A stretch of DNA of 64,000 bases from Algivirga pacifica (GCF_039543525.1 NZ_BAABJX010000045.1:62001-126000), one strand, 5' to 3'; positions 53,414 through 63,191 are shown, counted from the stretch's first letter. Program-made: numbers and translations. The notes: generated by a model not told the origin, from the letters alone.

Positions 53414-53429
53414 TGGCATACCAATTGAA
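53414..53429 (+). promoter_or_regulatory. Sigma-54-like promoter before hsp20
   Basis: TGGCATACCAATTGAA resembles the -24/-12 consensus TGGCACGnnnnTTGCW with correct spacing but GA in place of GC at -12. The start codon is about 54 nt downstream. Confidence 0.35.
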
Positions 53430-53482
53430 ATAGGAGAGGTGTAATTGAATTAGATATTATCACAACTCAAAACAATATAAAG

Positions 53483-53917
53483 ATGATGACGAAGACTTAT
53501 GATTTTGGTTTTGCTCCAATTTTTAATGGAATTGTCAATGAAGTAAATGATGTACTTCAAAATGCACAACACAATGAGAAGACAGTTAACAGAGTACAGG
53601 TGCCTGTTAATATTCTAGAGAATGAAGAATATTACAAATTAGCTTTTCTAGCTCCAGGACATAAGAAAGAATCTTTTGAAATCAACTTGGAGGGACAAAA
53701 GTTAAAAGTAGCGTTGAAAGCTACTGAGGAAAGTGAAAACGGTCAGGATCGTTTTGTAAGGAAAGAATTTGAGCTGCAGGGGTTTGAGCGTGTATTTAAG
53801 CTTCCTCAAACTGCTGATGTAGAGCATATCACTGCCGCTTACCAGGAAGGTATTTTGAATGTTACGATTCCTAAGAAAGCGGAAGTAAAGCAGCAAGCAA
53901 CGATTAAGGTAAACTAA
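53483..53917 (+). CDS. Small heat shock protein (Hsp20/alpha-crystallin)
   Basis: 144 residues. An alpha-crystallin domain (about 42-135) shows VNILENEEYYKLAFLAPGHKKESFEINLEGQKLKV, the KEFELQGFERVFKLPQTADVEHITAAYQEGILNVTIPK core and the A-x-x-x-G-I-L motif. The short N-terminus (FGFAPIFNGIVNEVNDVL) and C-terminal tail are usual. It forms oligomers that hold unfolded proteins under stress. It is monocistronic with its own terminator; a sigma-54-like site and inverted repeat lie upstream. Confidence 0.93.
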   Translation: MMTKTYDFGFAPIFNGIVNEVNDVLQNAQHNEKTVNRVQVPVNILENEEYYKLAFLAPGHKKESFEINLEGQKLKVALKATEESENGQDRFVRKEFELQGFERVFKLPQTADVEHITAAYQEGILNVTIPKKAEVKQQATIKVN

Positions 53918-53940
53918 TCACCATTCATCGAGTATATATT

Positions 53941-53976
53941 AACGCTTGTGGAGTATTCCACAAGCGTTATTTTTTT
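53941..53976. terminator. Hsp20 terminator
   Basis: AACGCTTGTGGA and TCCACAAGCGTT form a perfect 12-bp stem with loop GTAT and then a run of T. Its right arm contains the stop codon of the convergent envC-like gene. Confidence 0.9.
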
Positions 53977-55148
53977 AACCAAAGCTCAGGGTCAAGCTTT
54001 TTTTGCTGATGCCATATCTGAAAACTTAAGTGGTAAGCACCTTCAGTTCCTTGGGCTACTTTTCCAAGGATATCCCCTTTCTTGATGGCATCCCACATTT
54101 TGACTTCAACCTTGGATAGGTTAGCATAGACAGTAATATATTCCCCATGCAATACCATGACAACATAGTTCAGATCAGGAATACGGGTAATGGCAAATAC
54201 TTCTCCATTCCATACCGCCTTGATTTTTTCCTCTTTACTAGCTCGAATTTCAATACCGTGATTTTGTATAAACTCATCAGGAATAATGGGATGTTGTCTT
54301 TTACCAAACTTGGCGGTTACAAATCCATCAATAGGCCAGTCTAATTGTCCTTTTTGGTTGATAAAGTCAGCTCTAAGAGCAACCTCTTTTTCTATTTCTT
54401 CTTTTTCAAGTTGTGCCTGTCGTTGCACCGCTCTTTGTATAGCTCCTTCTAAGCGTAATAAGGACTTTTTTTCTTTTTGGATATCGCTTTCGGTAGTTTT
54501 AATGGTTTTACGCAGGTTGTTGACCATACGTCTTTGCTGAGCTTTTAAGTTAGTTAAGGCTTGCAGTTGAGTTTCTTCTTCTTTAATCAGTTGCCTTTTC
54601 TCAGCTTGTTTTTCTTCCAAATGCTCCCGTTTGCCAATAAGCAAATCCATTTTGCTTTGAATGTGCTCTATCTGTTCTTTGCGTGCTCTTTTGTAGTGTT
54701 CCAGGTAGTTTATTCTGGAAATAAGTTGCTCCATACTTCTACTGGCAAATAGGTATGCGAGTTTTTGATGGTTAGTATTGGCTTTGTAAGCGATATACAC
54801 CATTTCTCCATACTCTTCTTTGAGGTCCATTAACTCGGCCTCTTTTCCAAGAATATCTTGGTAGAGCGTACTGATTTCCCCTTCTAATAGCTCTTGCTCT
54901 TTAGCGAGTTCAACGAGTAATTTTTCTCTTTCCCAAATTTGCCCTTCTATGTCTTTCAGGTGAGCCATTCCTGTTTGTGCTTCATTGTGGGATTCTTGTA
55001 GGGTACGGTTCGCCTTTTCGATCCTGTTTAGGATACGCTTACGTTGAATTTCAAGTTTTTTTCGTTCAGCTTGTTGTCCTTGGCTGAGAAAAGAAATTCC
55101 TAGACAAAAAAATACCAGTAATATCTTGATAAGCTTTTTTGTGTTCAT
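53967..55148 (-). CDS. EnvC-like murein hydrolase activator with degenerate LytM (M23) domain
   Basis: 393 residues from ATG 55148, chosen because it starts a signal peptide (MNTKKLIKILLVFFCLGISFLSQGQ). Residues about 25-255 are two long coiled coils (RKRILNRIEKANRTLQE.., LEEKQAEKRQLIKEEETQLQ). The LytM domain is at about 280-390 (WPIDGFVTAKFGKRQHPI, NHGIEIRASKEEKIKAVWNGEV, VLHGEYITVYANLSKVEVK). Two expected zinc ligands are changed (HxxxD appears as NHGIE and the final Y.HL as YANL). As in E. coli EnvC it is therefore probably an activator of cell-wall amidases during division rather than an enzyme. Convergent with hsp20. Confidence 0.88.
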   Translation of the reverse strand: MNTKKLIKILLVFFCLGISFLSQGQQAERKKLEIQRKRILNRIEKANRTLQESHNEAQTGMAHLKDIEGQIWEREKLLVELAKEQELLEGEISTLYQDILGKEAELMDLKEEYGEMVYIAYKANTNHQKLAYLFASRSMEQLISRINYLEHYKRARKEQIEHIQSKMDLLIGKREHLEEKQAEKRQLIKEEETQLQALTNLKAQQRRMVNNLRKTIKTTESDIQKEKKSLLRLEGAIQRAVQRQAQLEKEEIEKEVALRADFINQKGQLDWPIDGFVTAKFGKRQHPIIPDEFIQNHGIEIRASKEEKIKAVWNGEVFAITRIPDLNYVVMVLHGEYITVYANLSKVEVKMWDAIKKGDILGKVAQGTEGAYHLSFQIWHQQKKLDPELWLKK

Positions 55149-55358
55149 ATCACTAATTACCAATTGATTATAATACCTAAGATGTGGATCATATTGCTCT
55201 TTGTTAAGAGATGATTTTTAAACACTTCTATAAGTTTTTTGCTTAAAGAATGGTGATGTAAGCAATTGTGTATTACAAAGAAAGCAATTGTTTTTCTATA
55301 TTTATATGTTACGATCATCAGAAGATTACAAAAAAATATTACTAACAAACAAAAGCTC

Positions 55359-56459
55359 ATGAAGAAAGTACTATTTATTGATAGGGACGGCACCATTATT
55401 CAGGAACCGGAAGATTTTCAGATCGACTCCCTGGAGAAACTCAGCTTTGTGCCCAAAGCTTTATCACAACTAAGAAAGATTCAAGAAGAATTGGATTATG
55501 AATTGGTCATGGTTTCCAATCAGGATGGGTTAGGGACAGACTCTTTTCCAGAAAATACATTCTGGCCAGCACATAACAAGATGCTACAGATTCTTGAAGG
55601 AGAGGGTATTGTGTTTGATGAAATATTGATTGATCGCTCCTTTGAGGAAGACAATGCACCTACTCGAAAGCCTCGTACGGGGTTAGTGACGCACTATATG
55701 CAGCATGAGGATTATGATATGGCTGCTTCATTTGTGATTGGTGATCGTCCTACAGATGTACAATTGGCGGAAAACATGGGGTGCAAAGCAATTTTCATTG
55801 GTGATAAAAAGCATCCTAAGGCTAGTCTGACGACTATGGATTGGGAGCAGATTTACCTTTTCTTGAAAGGACAGAAAGGGAGAACCTCCAGAATTAAGCG
55901 AGCAACGAGTGAAACAAGCATAGAAGTAGCCGTAGACTTGGATGGAAGTGGCAAGGTTGACTTGCAGACAGGCATAGGTTTCTTTGATCATATGCTTCAT
56001 CAGGTAGGAAGACATGCAAAGATTGATTTATCTGTAAAAGTAGAAGGCGATTTACATATTGATGAGCACCATACGATTGAAGATACAGCAATTGTATTAG
56101 GGGAAGCATTCTTGGAAGCTCTTGGAGATAAGAGAGGTATCGAGCGTTATGGTTTTTCTATCTTACCAATGGATGAAACCCTGGCACAGGTCGCACTGGA
56201 TTTCTCTGGTCGCCCTTGGTTGATGTGGGAAGCGACTTTTAATAGAGAAAGTGTTGGTGGAATGCCTACAGAAATGTTCTATCACTTCTTTAAGTCGTTC
56301 TCAGACATGGCACGTTGTAACTTGAATATTAAAGTGGAAGGGGACAATGAACACCATAAGATAGAAGCAATTTTCAAGGCATTTGCTAAAGCAATTCGAA
56401 TGGCAATCCATAGAGACCCTACAGATTTGGAAATCCCAAGCACGAAAGGAGTGTTATAA
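55359..56459 (+). CDS. hisB: Bifunctional histidinol-phosphatase / imidazoleglycerol-phosphate dehydratase
   Basis: 366 residues from ATG 55359; the 31 upstream codons in frame lack family similarity. Residues 1-165 form a HAD phosphatase with DRDGTI and the zinc-type insert, and 175-366 the dehydratase (TSIEVAVDLDGSGK, GIGFFDHMLHQVGRHA, DEHHTIEDTAIVLGEA, NEHHKIEAIFKAFAKA). It catalyses the sixth and eighth steps of histidine synthesis. No other his gene is visible around it, so histidine genes must be partly scattered. A long palindrome follows. Confidence 0.94.
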   Translation: MKKVLFIDRDGTIIQEPEDFQIDSLEKLSFVPKALSQLRKIQEELDYELVMVSNQDGLGTDSFPENTFWPAHNKMLQILEGEGIVFDEILIDRSFEEDNAPTRKPRTGLVTHYMQHEDYDMAASFVIGDRPTDVQLAENMGCKAIFIGDKKHPKASLTTMDWEQIYLFLKGQKGRTSRIKRATSETSIEVAVDLDGSGKVDLQTGIGFFDHMLHQVGRHAKIDLSVKVEGDLHIDEHHTIEDTAIVLGEAFLEALGDKRGIERYGFSILPMDETLAQVALDFSGRPWLMWEATFNRESVGGMPTEMFYHFFKSFSDMARCNLNIKVEGDNEHHKIEAIFKAFAKAIRMAIHRDPTDLEIPSTKGVL

Positions 56460-56469
56460 AATCGTTAAA

Positions 56470-56608
56470 TCCGTTACACGGCGTCTCGAATTTCAATACT
56501 ATGTATTGAGTTGAATCGTTGAATTGAGTTGTACTGTTCTTTTGAGATATTTTATTCAACCAACAAGTCAACTCTCTGAAAGAGAAATTCGAAACGCCGT
56601 GTAACGGA
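56470..56608. repeat. Palindrome with 25-bp near-perfect arms
   Basis: TCCGTTACACGGCGTCTCGAATTTC (56470-56494, given here as two joined pieces of a 25-bp arm) pairs with 56584-56608 with one mismatch. The central part has GTTGAATCGTTGAATTGAG, shared with the repeat at 15088. Confidence 0.8.
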
Positions 56609-56643
56609 TTCAACAAATTATTGAGAGAAAAAAGGAAATACGG

Positions 56644-57282
56644 ATGAGATATCTATTATTGATGCTAATGTTGGTGACCTTCAGTCATGGGAGTTTTGCA
56701 CAGAAATTAGCGCATAAACCGAGAAAGAGCCCCCGTGAATTAACCAATTATATGACAGAGGACTCCACTTATATTAAAGTAACCTATGGAAGCCCTAAGA
56801 TGCGGAATGATTACGATAAGAAGTTTGGGGTGTCAATACCTTTTGGGAAAATATGGAGAATGGGGGATGATGATGCTACTGAAATTACCATTACGAAGGA
56901 TATTCTTTTTGGAGGACAGTTGCTACCTGCAGGAACTTACAGCATTTTTGGTATCCCGGGAGAGGAGCAATGGACAATTATTTTGAATAAGGGAGTCGGT
57001 ATGTGGGGAACCTTTACGTATAAGGCCTCGCAGGATGTTTTCCGTATAGAAGTACCTACCTTGAAGTCTCCTTATATTTTTCAGGAGTTTAGCATCTTTC
57101 TTCAAGAGGCAGATTACGGCTGTAATTTTGTGATGATATGGAATAGAATGTCTTTTATGATTCCTATTCGTACCGGAGAAGCTATGAAGACCTTTTTAGA
57201 AGAAAAGTCAAAAGAAAAAGAAGCCATTATTACAATTCCTGAAGATGTTGATCTAGAGGTTTTACCACAAGAGAAAGAATAA
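56644..57282 (+). CDS. DUF2911 domain protein, exported
   Basis: 212 residues. Signal peptide MRYLLLMLMLVTFSHGSFAQ. The motifs YIKVTYGSPKMR, FGKIWRMGDDDATEITITKD, LPAGTYSIFGIPGEEQWTIILNK are typical of DUF2911, a periplasmic or secreted Bacteroidota family of unknown biochemistry. A C-terminal charged segment (EEKSKEKEAIITIPED) is extra. It lies alone between repeats. Confidence 0.87.
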   Translation: MRYLLLMLMLVTFSHGSFAQKLAHKPRKSPRELTNYMTEDSTYIKVTYGSPKMRNDYDKKFGVSIPFGKIWRMGDDDATEITITKDILFGGQLLPAGTYSIFGIPGEEQWTIILNKGVGMWGTFTYKASQDVFRIEVPTLKSPYIFQEFSIFLQEADYGCNFVMIWNRMSFMIPIRTGEAMKTFLEEKSKEKEAIITIPEDVDLEVLPQEKE

Positions 57283-57341
57283 AAAAGTAATAGGTAAAAG
57301 GATGAGGGAGTTTAATTTCATCCATCATCCTTCATCCAAAA

Positions 57342-59075
57342 CTATTTCTTAGTTGCCTGATGAGACAGCTGCTCTTGATTGGAGCGCATAAAGCGCTTTT
57401 TCTTTCGATAAGGAAATACATCCATGACTTTTCCATTGTCTAGTTCCCTTTGCAGGTTTTTCCAAAACTTGACGGTGAAGATGTCATCGTGCAAACGGAA
57501 AAAAATCTCTCGAATATGGGGCTTTCCGATTAAGAAGCGTTTGAACTCTTCTGGGAAAATATCATTAGGTCCTACAGAATACTCGGTAACGTATTCCTCT
57601 TCATCATTTCTAGCAAAGGGAAGAGGTCTGAAGTTACACTCTGTCAAGAAACAGATCTCATCATAATCATAGAATACCACTCGCCTATGCCGGGTGACTC
57701 CAAAGTTTTTCAACAACATATCTCCGGGAAATATATTGGCAGCAGCAAGTTGCTTTATGGCATTGCCATATTCGCCGATGGCTTCTTCTGCTTGGTTTTC
57801 ATTGGCGTGTTCCAAATAGATATTGAGTGGAATCATTCTCCTTTCAGTATACAGGTGTTTGATGATAATTTCCTCTTCAGAGACCTCAATAATGGAAGGG
57901 GCAACAGTCTGTAATTCCTCTAATAGCTCTTGGGAAAAACGATCTTTCGGAAATCGGAAGTTATGAAACTCGTGGGTGTCTGCCATCCGCCCGACCCTAT
58001 CATGCCTGGATACCAACTTATATTGTTGCTTGACCCTTTCTCGACTCATTTCTTTCGGAGGGTCAAAGCGATCCTTGATAATTTTAAAGACGAAATTAAA
58101 AGAAGGGAGTGTGAATACAGACATTACCATTCCTTTAATGCCCGGAGCAATTACAAACTGATCATAGGAGACATTTAGTTGTGTTAAAAACTCCCTATAG
58201 AAGACCGTCTTACCGTGCTTATTAAAACCAATAGAGTTATAGATTTCAGAGAGCTCTTTTCCTTTGAGAATAGAGGATAGGAAACGAACAAGAATAGAAG
58301 GTACTTTGGTGTAAACCATAAAATAAGAGCGAGTAAAACTAAAGAGAATACTCACATCGTTAGGTTCTATTAAAAGTGTATCTACATAAAGACCTTTTTC
58401 AGGTTCGTTCAAAATAGGGATAACGAAGGGAAGTACTTTTTCTCCTGAGATAGCCCTTCCAACTAGGTAAGCCCCTTTATTTCTATAAAAAACCTCTTTA
58501 CAAACTTCAATGCGGGGAAGGGTTTTAAGTCGTGGTAATAGATGCTCTTTTATCGTGGTCGTGAGTAAGCGAACATCTTCTTCAAAGTTTTGATAAGGCG
58601 TTTGAAAAGGATATTGCAATAGGATTTCACGTACAGTGGTAGAGACTTCCTCTTTCACCCAAAAGATATGGTAAATAGGTTCTTGACTGTAAATGAAGTT
58701 GTTTTCCTGAGAGGAATAGACAAACATCAGGCAAGGATCTATAAATTGATGGGAGAAAAGGCGAGAAAAGATGGAGTTGTAAAAAGTTTCCGCAATATCA
58801 TCATTCTCATAGTCACTGACTAACAAGGCGTAGTTAACCTTGATCTGTCGCCAGATCTCCAGGTCATCGATATGATTTCCCATTAAGAGACGTACTTTTT
58901 CAGTAACCTCTCTCATCTTTTGTTTCCGGATCAATAGGCGCATTTTGTGTGCTTTTTGAGCTCCAGTCCAATCGACCTGCTCAAAGCGCTCCTTGGCATC
59001 GGAAGTGACTTTCATAAATGTATCAAAATAGGATAAAAAGCCTTTGAAGATACATCTGCTTACTTGGGTGTCCAT
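57342..59075 (-). CDS. aceK: Isocitrate dehydrogenase kinase/phosphatase
   Basis: 577 residues, the same as E. coli AceK (578). The N-terminal regulatory domain (ILQGF-like CIFKGFLSYFDTFMKVTSDAKERFEQVDW) and the kinase domain (ATP loop APGIKGMVMSVFTLPSFNFVFK, FPGDMLLKNFGVTRHRRVVFYDYDEI) are well preserved. AceK inactivates isocitrate dehydrogenase by phosphorylation, which sends isocitrate into the glyoxylate bypass during growth on acetate or fatty acids. aceA and aceB are not nearby. The family is best known from Proteobacteria, so this occurrence is notable. Confidence 0.94.
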   Translation of the reverse strand: MDTQVSRCIFKGFLSYFDTFMKVTSDAKERFEQVDWTGAQKAHKMRLLIRKQKMREVTEKVRLLMGNHIDDLEIWRQIKVNYALLVSDYENDDIAETFYNSIFSRLFSHQFIDPCLMFVYSSQENNFIYSQEPIYHIFWVKEEVSTTVREILLQYPFQTPYQNFEEDVRLLTTTIKEHLLPRLKTLPRIEVCKEVFYRNKGAYLVGRAISGEKVLPFVIPILNEPEKGLYVDTLLIEPNDVSILFSFTRSYFMVYTKVPSILVRFLSSILKGKELSEIYNSIGFNKHGKTVFYREFLTQLNVSYDQFVIAPGIKGMVMSVFTLPSFNFVFKIIKDRFDPPKEMSRERVKQQYKLVSRHDRVGRMADTHEFHNFRFPKDRFSQELLEELQTVAPSIIEVSEEEIIIKHLYTERRMIPLNIYLEHANENQAEEAIGEYGNAIKQLAAANIFPGDMLLKNFGVTRHRRVVFYDYDEICFLTECNFRPLPFARNDEEEYVTEYSVGPNDIFPEEFKRFLIGKPHIREIFFRLHDDIFTVKFWKNLQRELDNGKVMDVFPYRKKKRFMRSNQEQLSHQATKK

Positions 59076-59315
59076 AATCGTTTATAGGTTTGGGGTCATC
59101 AGATAATAATAATATGAGGAAGTTGTCAGGGAAAAGATAGAAATCTCTTCTTTATTTTAAAATACTGTTTAGTTATCATCGTTTAACTATTGTATTAACA
59201 GTTTATTTATACTATTTTTTGATTTCATATCACTTTTTGTGAACGAACATTACCACAACTCTAGCAGTTGATGTCAAAATATTTATATAATCATCTGTTT
59301 CTGAAGAACATACCT

Positions 59316-62300
59316 ATGAGAATAGCTGTCAGATGTCAATTTTTTGCATTTGTTGCCCTATTATTTTTGATCCGCATAGGCGGTGGAGAAGTACAGGCGC
59401 AGCAGATAAAATCCTTTTTATACCATAAGGATAACGGTCTTCCTAGTGATGCCATCAGGGCCCTGAATATGGATACCTTGGGGGTGTTATGGCTAGGAAC
59501 GGACAACGGTTTGGTAAAATATGATGGGAACCAGTTTAAGGTATTTGAGAATACCTTGGCGAAAGATTATATCAAGGATATCATCACGACCCAAAAGGGA
59601 GACCTGTTGGTACTTGCTGATAATAGTCTTTTTAAGGTGAACGATACCTCTGCAGGGACGACGTTTGAGTCGATGATGTATGGGGAAAGAGTAGTGACAG
59701 ATACCACCCTGTATTATGGGAAAGAACTTTATGAGGATAGAAAGGGAAATATATGGGTAGCGGATGAGTACCGTATCTTTAAGTATAGTGTAGAGACGGG
59801 GAAGTCAGAGGTATACCCTATGTCTGAGGAGCGAAATAAGGCCCAAGATACGATGGAATCCTTCTCTTTTGGAGAGAGTGCAGATGGAACCCTGTACGCC
59901 TTTAATTACAATGGATTTTTGTACCGTTTTAACGGGATGCTTTTTCTGGAGATTGATTTGCCAGAATGGATATTACCCAAGGGAATCACTTTTGTTCAGC
60001 ATTACAGAAACAATAGCTTCATTGTCAGTTCTAAAGATAAGGGGCTTGGCTTGTTGACGATCAATAAGAATAATAAAGTAACATGGAAGACTATTGATCG
60101 CGATGTAGTTGCTTCTGATATCCTGAAGAAAGAAGAGGGGCATTATTTGGTAGCCTCAGAAAGCAGCAAATCAATTTACGAGTTGAAAAAATCAGGCAAG
60201 AGTCTGCGTTTGACTCGACACCCTGATCTTGGAGTACATGGTGCGAATGTTATTTTGCAAACAGCTCAGGATACTTGGCTTGGAACCAACTTGGGACTTC
60301 GACAAATGAAAGAGCTACCTTTCTATACGTTGGGCGTTGATTTGGAAAACCCATATATACAACATACGGTACATTACAAAGACCATTTGTACCTTACGGA
60401 TGGGATGAGTGTGTATAAAGGAAAGTTGGGGGATAATCAGTCTTTTGAGCTAGAGGAGAAGTTTTCAGATAATGATGGGAACTCCTTTTTGAGAATTTTA
60501 CCTGATGGGGATGGTATATGGACCGCCTCTACACAGGGACACCTAATGTACTGGAAGGATAAGGAAAGGCAAAAGATGATTGATCGTTCTGATTTTGGAG
60601 CGATGTATGTTTTGGAGAAAGACCCTCGCAGTAATTACTTATGGGTGAGGCAAGATGGAGCGTTTGGTCCGATTCGTATCAACGCTTCCAATGGAGAGGC
60701 CAAGGTATACGGTAAAGATGACGGTATCAATGGCAGAATTGTGATGTTGAAACACACAAAGTCCGGGAAACTGTATGCAGGGGGAGGCAAGGTGACCGAT
60801 TATCTATATGTATACTTACCTGAGAGAGATAGCTTTAAGAACTTGAGTATAGATCCAGGTTTAGGAGAGAATGCGATCAACTTTAGTGTGAATGACATCT
60901 TGGAGTTGAGTGATGGCTCTTTGCTTTTGGGAACAACTTTAGGGGTATTTAGAAGATCCAAAGAAGGAGGTATTGAGCGTATTGATATTGGTGCTTATAC
61001 TGCTACATCGGTAAGGGCTTTGTCTTATGACGAGCAGAGGGGGTATGTTTGGGTGGCGAATGCCAAAGGTGTTTTGCGATTGAACCTAAAAACTGATGAG
61101 TTTATTCTGTTTGCAGAAAATGATGGGATGGAAACACCTATCGTTAATTATAGATGTTTGGAAACAGGGCCTGATGGCAATGTTTATGCGGGTACGCCAG
61201 ATGGTTTGATGGTAGGAACTAACCTGATCAATCTTAGGAGAACAACCACACCTATTATTTCTAAGGTATCCCTACAAGGTGAAAAGCTATTGCCTACTGA
61301 AATATCCTCCATTCCTTTGGGACGTTACTTCCAGGTATACTATTCTGTTCCTGAGTATCCAAGTAAGATGGCAGAGGTAGAGTATCGACTGGTAGGTAAG
61401 CATGAGAACTGGAAGCCGGTACAAAATACGGAAACGCATACTATTGAAATTAGTGCAGATGTTTCAGGAGCTTATACCTTACAAGTAAGAGCAAGAGCTG
61501 CAGGTAGTAACCGTTGGAGTGTGCCAGCACAATATACTTTTAAGGTACAAAGACAGTGGTATGAGACTTATTGGGCATTGGGCTTGTATGTATTTGGTGG
61601 TTTATTAGCCTTGATACTAGTAGTTCGATTGAACGTTTATCGAGTAAAAAAGGATAAGGAACGTTTGGAGCAACAGGTAAAGGAACGTACGCAAGAAGCA
61701 GATGTTCGATCCAAGGAGCTTGTAGAAAAGAACAAAGAACTTAATTCTGCCTTTAACCGATTGAAGCGTTCAGAGGCTATCTTGAACAATAACGCCCAGG
61801 AACTAGAGAAAGCGAAGAAGGAGGCAGAACGAAATGCAGAGAAACTCAAGGAGCAGAATGAGAAGATGGAGGAGTACTTTGCCATGGTAAGGGAGCAGAA
61901 CCTTGAGTTGATGGATCACAGGGATCAGATTATCAAGCAAACACAGGAACTGAACGAAAAGAGTCACTTGCTGGAGAAGCAGCATGAGAATATGATGAGT
62001 AGTGTAAACTACGCCAAACGAATTCAGAATGCATTGTTGGGCTCATCAGAAGATGTGGAAACCAAGATCAGTAATATTGGAGAGAACTGGGATAGCTTCA
62101 TTCTCTTTAAACCAAGGGATGTCGTTAGTGGAGACTTCTATTGGTATACCCAGAAAGCAGGTAAGACGATTATTGTAGCAGCGGATTGTACGGGTCACGG
62201 TATTCCAGGTGCCTTCATGTCCTTGATTGGAAATGATATGTTGCATCAGGTAATTCATGAAAGAAATATTACGGAGCCTTCTCTGGTATTGAAAACCATG

Positions 62301-62855
62301 CACCGTCTTATTCAAACAGCGTTACACCAGCGTGATTATAAGGAAAGTAGGGATGGTATGGATATTTCTATCTGTGTGATTAACCCTTACCTGAATACAT
62401 TATCCTTTGCAGGAGCAGGTAATCCTCTTTATTATATTGAGAAGGAGAACCCTCAGGAAGTTAAAGTGATTAAGGGACAACGTTATGGTGTTGGTGGTAA
62501 AGATTACAAGGATCGTGTAAGAGAGTATCAAACAGAAGTGCTTCGTCTAGAAGATATTCAAGCTTTTTATATTTTCTCTGATGGATATCAAGATCAGTTT
62601 GGAGGACCGGAAGGACGAAAGATCTTGAGTAAAAACTTCCGTAAGCAAATTTTCAGTATAGCGGACCTTCCGATGGAAATGCAAAAGCAATGCCTGGAAG
62701 ATTTCTATAATGACTGGACTGCAGAGGGACACTTCAAGCAAATTGATGATATTTTGATTATTGGAGTGAAAACAGCTGAGTTTGAATATGCGAAACCGAT
62801 TCATGGAGAAGAAGAGCTGGATGCAGAGGCACTGGAGAAAGAGCTGATCATGTAA
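59316..62855 (+). CDS. Two-component-type propeller sensor with SpoIIE/PP2C serine phosphatase output
   Basis: 1179 residues from ATG 59316, chosen for the signal peptide (MRIAVRCQFFAFVALLFLIR..QAQQ); an ATG at 59271 is also possible. About 30-660 contain repeated propeller blades (e.g. LGVLWLGTDNGLVKYDG, GNVYAGTPDGLM). A Y_Y_Y domain (about 670-735) and one membrane helix (about 752-772) are followed by a long coiled coil (about 775-895). The PP2C-type SpoIIE domain (about 900-1165) has RDVVSGDFYW, ADCTGHGIPGAFMSLIGN and SDGYQDQFGG. It would sense an extracellular ligand and dephosphorylate an anti-sigma antagonist or similar target. Hybrid sensors of this layout usually end in a kinase, so this end is less common. 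Confidence 0.9.
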   Translation: MRIAVRCQFFAFVALLFLIRIGGGEVQAQQIKSFLYHKDNGLPSDAIRALNMDTLGVLWLGTDNGLVKYDGNQFKVFENTLAKDYIKDIITTQKGDLLVLADNSLFKVNDTSAGTTFESMMYGERVVTDTTLYYGKELYEDRKGNIWVADEYRIFKYSVETGKSEVYPMSEERNKAQDTMESFSFGESADGTLYAFNYNGFLYRFNGMLFLEIDLPEWILPKGITFVQHYRNNSFIVSSKDKGLGLLTINKNNKVTWKTIDRDVVASDILKKEEGHYLVASESSKSIYELKKSGKSLRLTRHPDLGVHGANVILQTAQDTWLGTNLGLRQMKELPFYTLGVDLENPYIQHTVHYKDHLYLTDGMSVYKGKLGDNQSFELEEKFSDNDGNSFLRILPDGDGIWTASTQGHLMYWKDKERQKMIDRSDFGAMYVLEKDPRSNYLWVRQDGAFGPIRINASNGEAKVYGKDDGINGRIVMLKHTKSGKLYAGGGKVTDYLYVYLPERDSFKNLSIDPGLGENAINFSVNDILELSDGSLLLGTTLGVFRRSKEGGIERIDIGAYTATSVRALSYDEQRGYVWVANAKGVLRLNLKTDEFILFAENDGMETPIVNYRCLETGPDGNVYAGTPDGLMVGTNLINLRRTTTPIISKVSLQGEKLLPTEISSIPLGRYFQVYYSVPEYPSKMAEVEYRLVGKHENWKPVQNTETHTIEISADVSGAYTLQVRARAAGSNRWSVPAQYTFKVQRQWYETYWALGLYVFGGLLALILVVRLNVYRVKKDKERLEQQVKERTQEADVRSKELVEKNKELNSAFNRLKRSEAILNNNAQELEKAKKEAERNAEKLKEQNEKMEEYFAMVREQNLELMDHRDQIIKQTQELNEKSHLLEKQHENMMSSVNYAKRIQNALLGSSEDVETKISNIGENWDSFILFKPRDVVSGDFYWYTQKAGKTIIVAADCTGHGIPGAFMSLIGNDMLHQVIHERNITEPSLVLKTMHRLIQTALHQRDYKESRDGMDISICVINPYLNTLSFAGAGNPLYYIEKENPQEVKVIKGQRYGVGGKDYKDRVREYQTEVLRLEDIQAFYIFSDGYQDQFGGPEGRKILSKNFRKQIFSIADLPMEMQKQCLEDFYNDWTAEGHFKQIDDILIIGVKTAEFEYAKPIHGEEELDAEALEKELIM

Positions 62856-62890
62856 TGACTATTCTTTGAGTCATAGGAATAATACAATTG

Positions 62891-63075
62891 AAAAAGAGTT
62901 TGTCTCATAACTTGTAAGCAGAATCATTTTTCAAATGGATAAAGGAGAAGGGAAAAAGGAAAATACCTTTATACAAGGTTTTTATTCCTTTATTCTTTCT
63001 CCTTTAACATTATAAATGTATATCCATGAATGATTTTAACTTTCTACTGAGTTATGAGATAGTCTCTTTTTTTTT
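62891..63075. repeat. Nested palindrome with terminator-like T run
   Basis: Outer arms AAAAAGAGTTTGTCTCATAA (about 62891) and GAGTTATGAGATAGTCTC followed by T9 (about 63049-63075). Inner GGATAAAGGAGAAGG is opposite TCCTTTATTCTTTCTCC. It fills most of the 336-bp gap before the aminopeptidase and probably stops transcription of the sensor gene. Confidence 0.7.
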
Positions 63076-63191
63076 GCATAGGGCACATATCCTTATATTT
63101 ATATAAATTCTTAAGAAAAAAGAAAAAGGGTTTGTATTCCAAGCAAGCTTTAAGGCTTCCTTAACGATAAAAATATTATTAGACGGTATCT

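Noticed and set aside
55266..55358. N-terminal extension of HisB
   Set aside because: Family similarity starts with MKKVLFIDRDGT at 55359; the upstream residues are not conserved-looking.
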